DNA of 64,000 bases, from NCBI GenBank assembly GCA_023411795.1, contig JAEYOK010000027.1, forward strand, positions 85,455-149,454. The letters are read 5' to 3'. The notes under the pieces are model-generated. The model was not told the DNA's origin and did not search any database. It worked only from the letters and a program-made list of their open reading frames with translations. Source of the DNA: Bacillota bacterium. Its GTDB lineage: Bacteria; Bacillota; Clostridia; DSM-8532. A program made the position numbers and the translations under genes. Shown in pieces: positions 62,553 through 64,000 of the stretch (positions are counted from its first letter, which is position 1; every line of letters begins with the position of its first letter).

Positions 62553-63840
62553 ATCAGGAATTAAATCATTACTGTCGTTCTATGAAAATGAACTTAAAGA
62601 GAATATTCTTTCCTTTTGGCTTTCACGTTGTGTTGATTTAGAAAACGGCGGATTTGTCAATTGTTTTGATAATTCAGGAGAAACACTTGTAAGCGATGAT
62701 AAATATACTTGGTCACAAGGCCGTTTTGTTTGGATATGGTCAAAACTGGCCTCAATGAAAGGCAATACATTTTCCGAAGAAGAAAAGAAACATTTTCTAC
62801 AGCTTGCAAAGCACGGCCGGGACTTTCTTTATAACCATTGTCTCATGGCTAAAGATGACTGGCGATGTGTATTTTTGATGGATGCAAAGGGAAATGCTAA
62901 ATATGTTGATGGAATCGATGTTTTAGACTCCAGTATTTTTGCCGATTGCTTTGTGGCAGCCGGATTTGCTATGTATTCTGCGCTTACAAAAGATATTGAA
63001 TCATGGGAGTTTGCTAAAAATTTATACACTTCTATTTACAAACGTATTAAACAAAATTCTTTTAATTCACTTCCATACCCTATTGGAACTGAATATCGCA
63101 TGCATAGTATTCCTATGATAGGTACAAACCTCGCCTGCGAAATGTATCGCGCTGCCCAGATTATAGAGCCTGATATATGTAATAACTATAAGGTTGATAT
63201 ACAGGCGTTTAGCTCTGATATACTTAACAATTTTGTTGACAAGAATAATATACTCCATGAGATAATCTCTAAAGATAATACTTTTGTTGAAGGGCTCTTT
63301 GGAGACCATATTAACCCCGGTCATACATTAGAGGATATGTGGTTCCAGCTTGATGCTGCGGATATTTTGCATGAACCTCAACGTTTAGATAAAATTAGCG
63401 ACATTGCAAGAAAAGCATTTGAACATGGATGGGATCAAAAGTTTGAGGGGTATTTACATTTTACCAACTCATTCGGAGGCGAAATTACGGGAAGCTACGA
63501 TAAAGATATGTGCGACGAGGCACAGCTTCGCTTGGTATATGGAGATTGGGACAGCAAATTATGGTGGGTCCATTCTGAATCTCTCTATACATCCCTTTTA
63601 TTATATTTTAGAACAAAAGATCCACAATTCCTCTCTTATTATTCCAGAGTCTCTGATTATGTATTTAAAACTTTCCCAAATCAGGACCCCTCTATAAGAG
63701 AATGGAAGCAGATACGAACCAGAGAGGGAAAACCTCAGGAAAAAGTTGTGGCTCTTCCTGTCAAAGACCCTTATCACATAACTCGCAATTACATTCTTAT
63801 TATAGAACTGTTGGAAAAAGAACTATCCTTAGCTGAGTAA
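62545..63840 (+). CDS. AGE-family epimerase (N-acylglucosamine 2-epimerase type)
   Basis: 431-aa (alpha/alpha)6-barrel protein of the N-acylglucosamine 2-epimerase family. It contains WSQGRFVWIWSKLA, GDHINPGHTLEDMWFQLDAA and DAQLRLVYGDWDSKLWWVHSESLYTSLL-like elements that line the barrel active site (here MCDEAQLRLVYGDWDSKLWW). Members interconvert N-acetylglucosamine and N-acetylmannosamine or related sugars. TTG 62545 with AAGGAG is the start, overlapping the LacI gene by 8 bp. Confidence 0.88.
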   Translation: MDKSGIKSLLSFYENELKENILSFWLSRCVDLENGGFVNCFDNSGETLVSDDKYTWSQGRFVWIWSKLASMKGNTFSEEEKKHFLQLAKHGRDFLYNHCLMAKDDWRCVFLMDAKGNAKYVDGIDVLDSSIFADCFVAAGFAMYSALTKDIESWEFAKNLYTSIYKRIKQNSFNSLPYPIGTEYRMHSIPMIGTNLACEMYRAAQIIEPDICNNYKVDIQAFSSDILNNFVDKNNILHEIISKDNTFVEGLFGDHINPGHTLEDMWFQLDAADILHEPQRLDKISDIARKAFEHGWDQKFEGYLHFTNSFGGEITGSYDKDMCDEAQLRLVYGDWDSKLWWVHSESLYTSLLLYFRTKDPQFLSYYSRVSDYVFKTFPNQDPSIREWKQIRTREGKPQEKVVALPVKDPYHITRNYILIIELLEKELSLAE

Positions 63841-63876
63841 AGCTTTAACATCTCGCCTCACTTTATTCTTTAAATA

Positions 63877-64000
63877 ATCGAGTAGAAGGCGGTGATTAGC
63901 CGCCGTCCTCTCACAGCACCGTGCGTACCGTTCGGTACACGGCGCTTTCAATAGTTGATGTGCACAGACTGATATGCAGAGGCTAAATCATAAAAGCCCG
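63877..64000 (-). mobile_element. 3' end of a group II intron (domains V and VI), continuing past the window
   Basis: On the minus strand AAGCGCCGTGTACC-GAAC-GGTACGCACGGTGCT (63946-63915, shown in parts) folds as a typical group II domain V: outer stem GCGCCGTG/CACGGTGC, a two-base bulge and an inner GTACC/GGTAC stem. Domain VI follows (GGCGG/CCGCC stem near 63888-63905), and the element ends near CTACTCGAT at 63877. Insertion is 36 bp beyond the epimerase stop codon. Confidence 0.85.
63948..64000 (-). CDS. Group II intron reverse transcriptase/maturase, C-terminal end only
   Basis: The last 17 codons read GFYDLASAYQSVHINY and stop. This closely matches the C-terminal GYYDIATAYESVH-type tails of LtrA-like intron-encoded proteins, which splice the intron and copy it into new sites. 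The stop codon sits directly before domain V, as is normal for these introns. The rest lies beyond 64000. Confidence 0.78.
   Translation of the reverse strand, partial: GFYDLASAYQSVHINY

Overview
The window looks like a chromosomal segment of an anaerobic, motile, spore-forming member of the Clostridia. The evidence is AT-rich DNA, strong AGGAGG-type ribosome binding sites with frequent GTG and TTG starts, a Bacillus-like comFC-yvyF-flgM-flgN-flgK block, a GerMN lipoprotein, a SAM-I (S-box) riboswitch on metK, an ECF vitamin transporter subunit and a pyridine-nucleotide-independent-looking thioredoxin reductase. I cannot name the species. Most genes before 29 kb are ordinary housekeeping genes on the minus strand.

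Layout. 1-5.6 kb: late flagellar block (flgK, flgN, flgM, yvyF), comFC, recD2 and a small membrane protein. 5.7-8.6 kb: an HD-GYP protein, a 118-bp tandem repeat, and metK with its riboswitch and promoter. 8.6-12.5 kb: an unrecognised Cys-containing protein, radA, cysS and cysE. 12.7-16.4 kb: pantothenate kinase coaW with an ECF S component, a lipid-kinase family protein, a CysQ-like phosphatase and a DUF3343 protein. 16.5-20.2 kb: tRNA-Arg(CCT), an acetyltransferase, a two-gene ABC exporter and a SEC-C protein. 20.2-24.6 kb: argS, a DUF1934 protein, ddl, a GerMN lipoprotein and a small DNA-binding-like protein. 25-29.6 kb: the thioredoxin-reductase-like flavoprotein and a heterodimeric ABC exporter.

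29.8-33.9 kb is a xylose operon, xylB - ROK repressor - xylA. A perfect 25-bp palindrome overlaps its -10 box and is the probable operator.

34.2-44.6 kb is the most unusual block. Ten minus-strand genes run from one good promoter and read like a Gram-positive Tad/type IV filament machine: a Ser/Thr kinase fused to a ParA-like domain, a CpaB/SAF protein, two further ParA/TadZ-like proteins with altered or unclear P-loops, a TadA/CpaF-like ATPase, one very large TadC-like membrane protein, and four small membrane-anchored or secreted proteins. The last of these ends in an Ada-like four-cysteine motif. No secretin or prepilin peptidase is present.

44.6-50.4 kb is mixed: hisE and hisI, a phosphoesterase, a cytoplasmic fusion of a ParB-like region to a BMP-type ligand-binding domain with a DUF402 neighbour, a Cys-rich protein, an aldo-keto reductase, and three conspicuous palindromic repeats.

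50.5-63.8 kb is a regulated amino-sugar catabolic island. Ten minus-strand genes (nagB, an Afu/Fbp-type ABC importer, two HAD phosphatases, a SIS protein, an amidohydrolase, a Gfo/Idh/MocA dehydrogenase and nagA) lie opposite a LacI regulator and an AGE-family epimerase. A perfect 18-bp operator-like palindrome lies in the divergent region. The gene set suggests uptake and breakdown of an unusual, possibly phosphorylated, N-acetyl amino sugar derivative. The window ends inside the 3' part of a group II intron on the minus strand.
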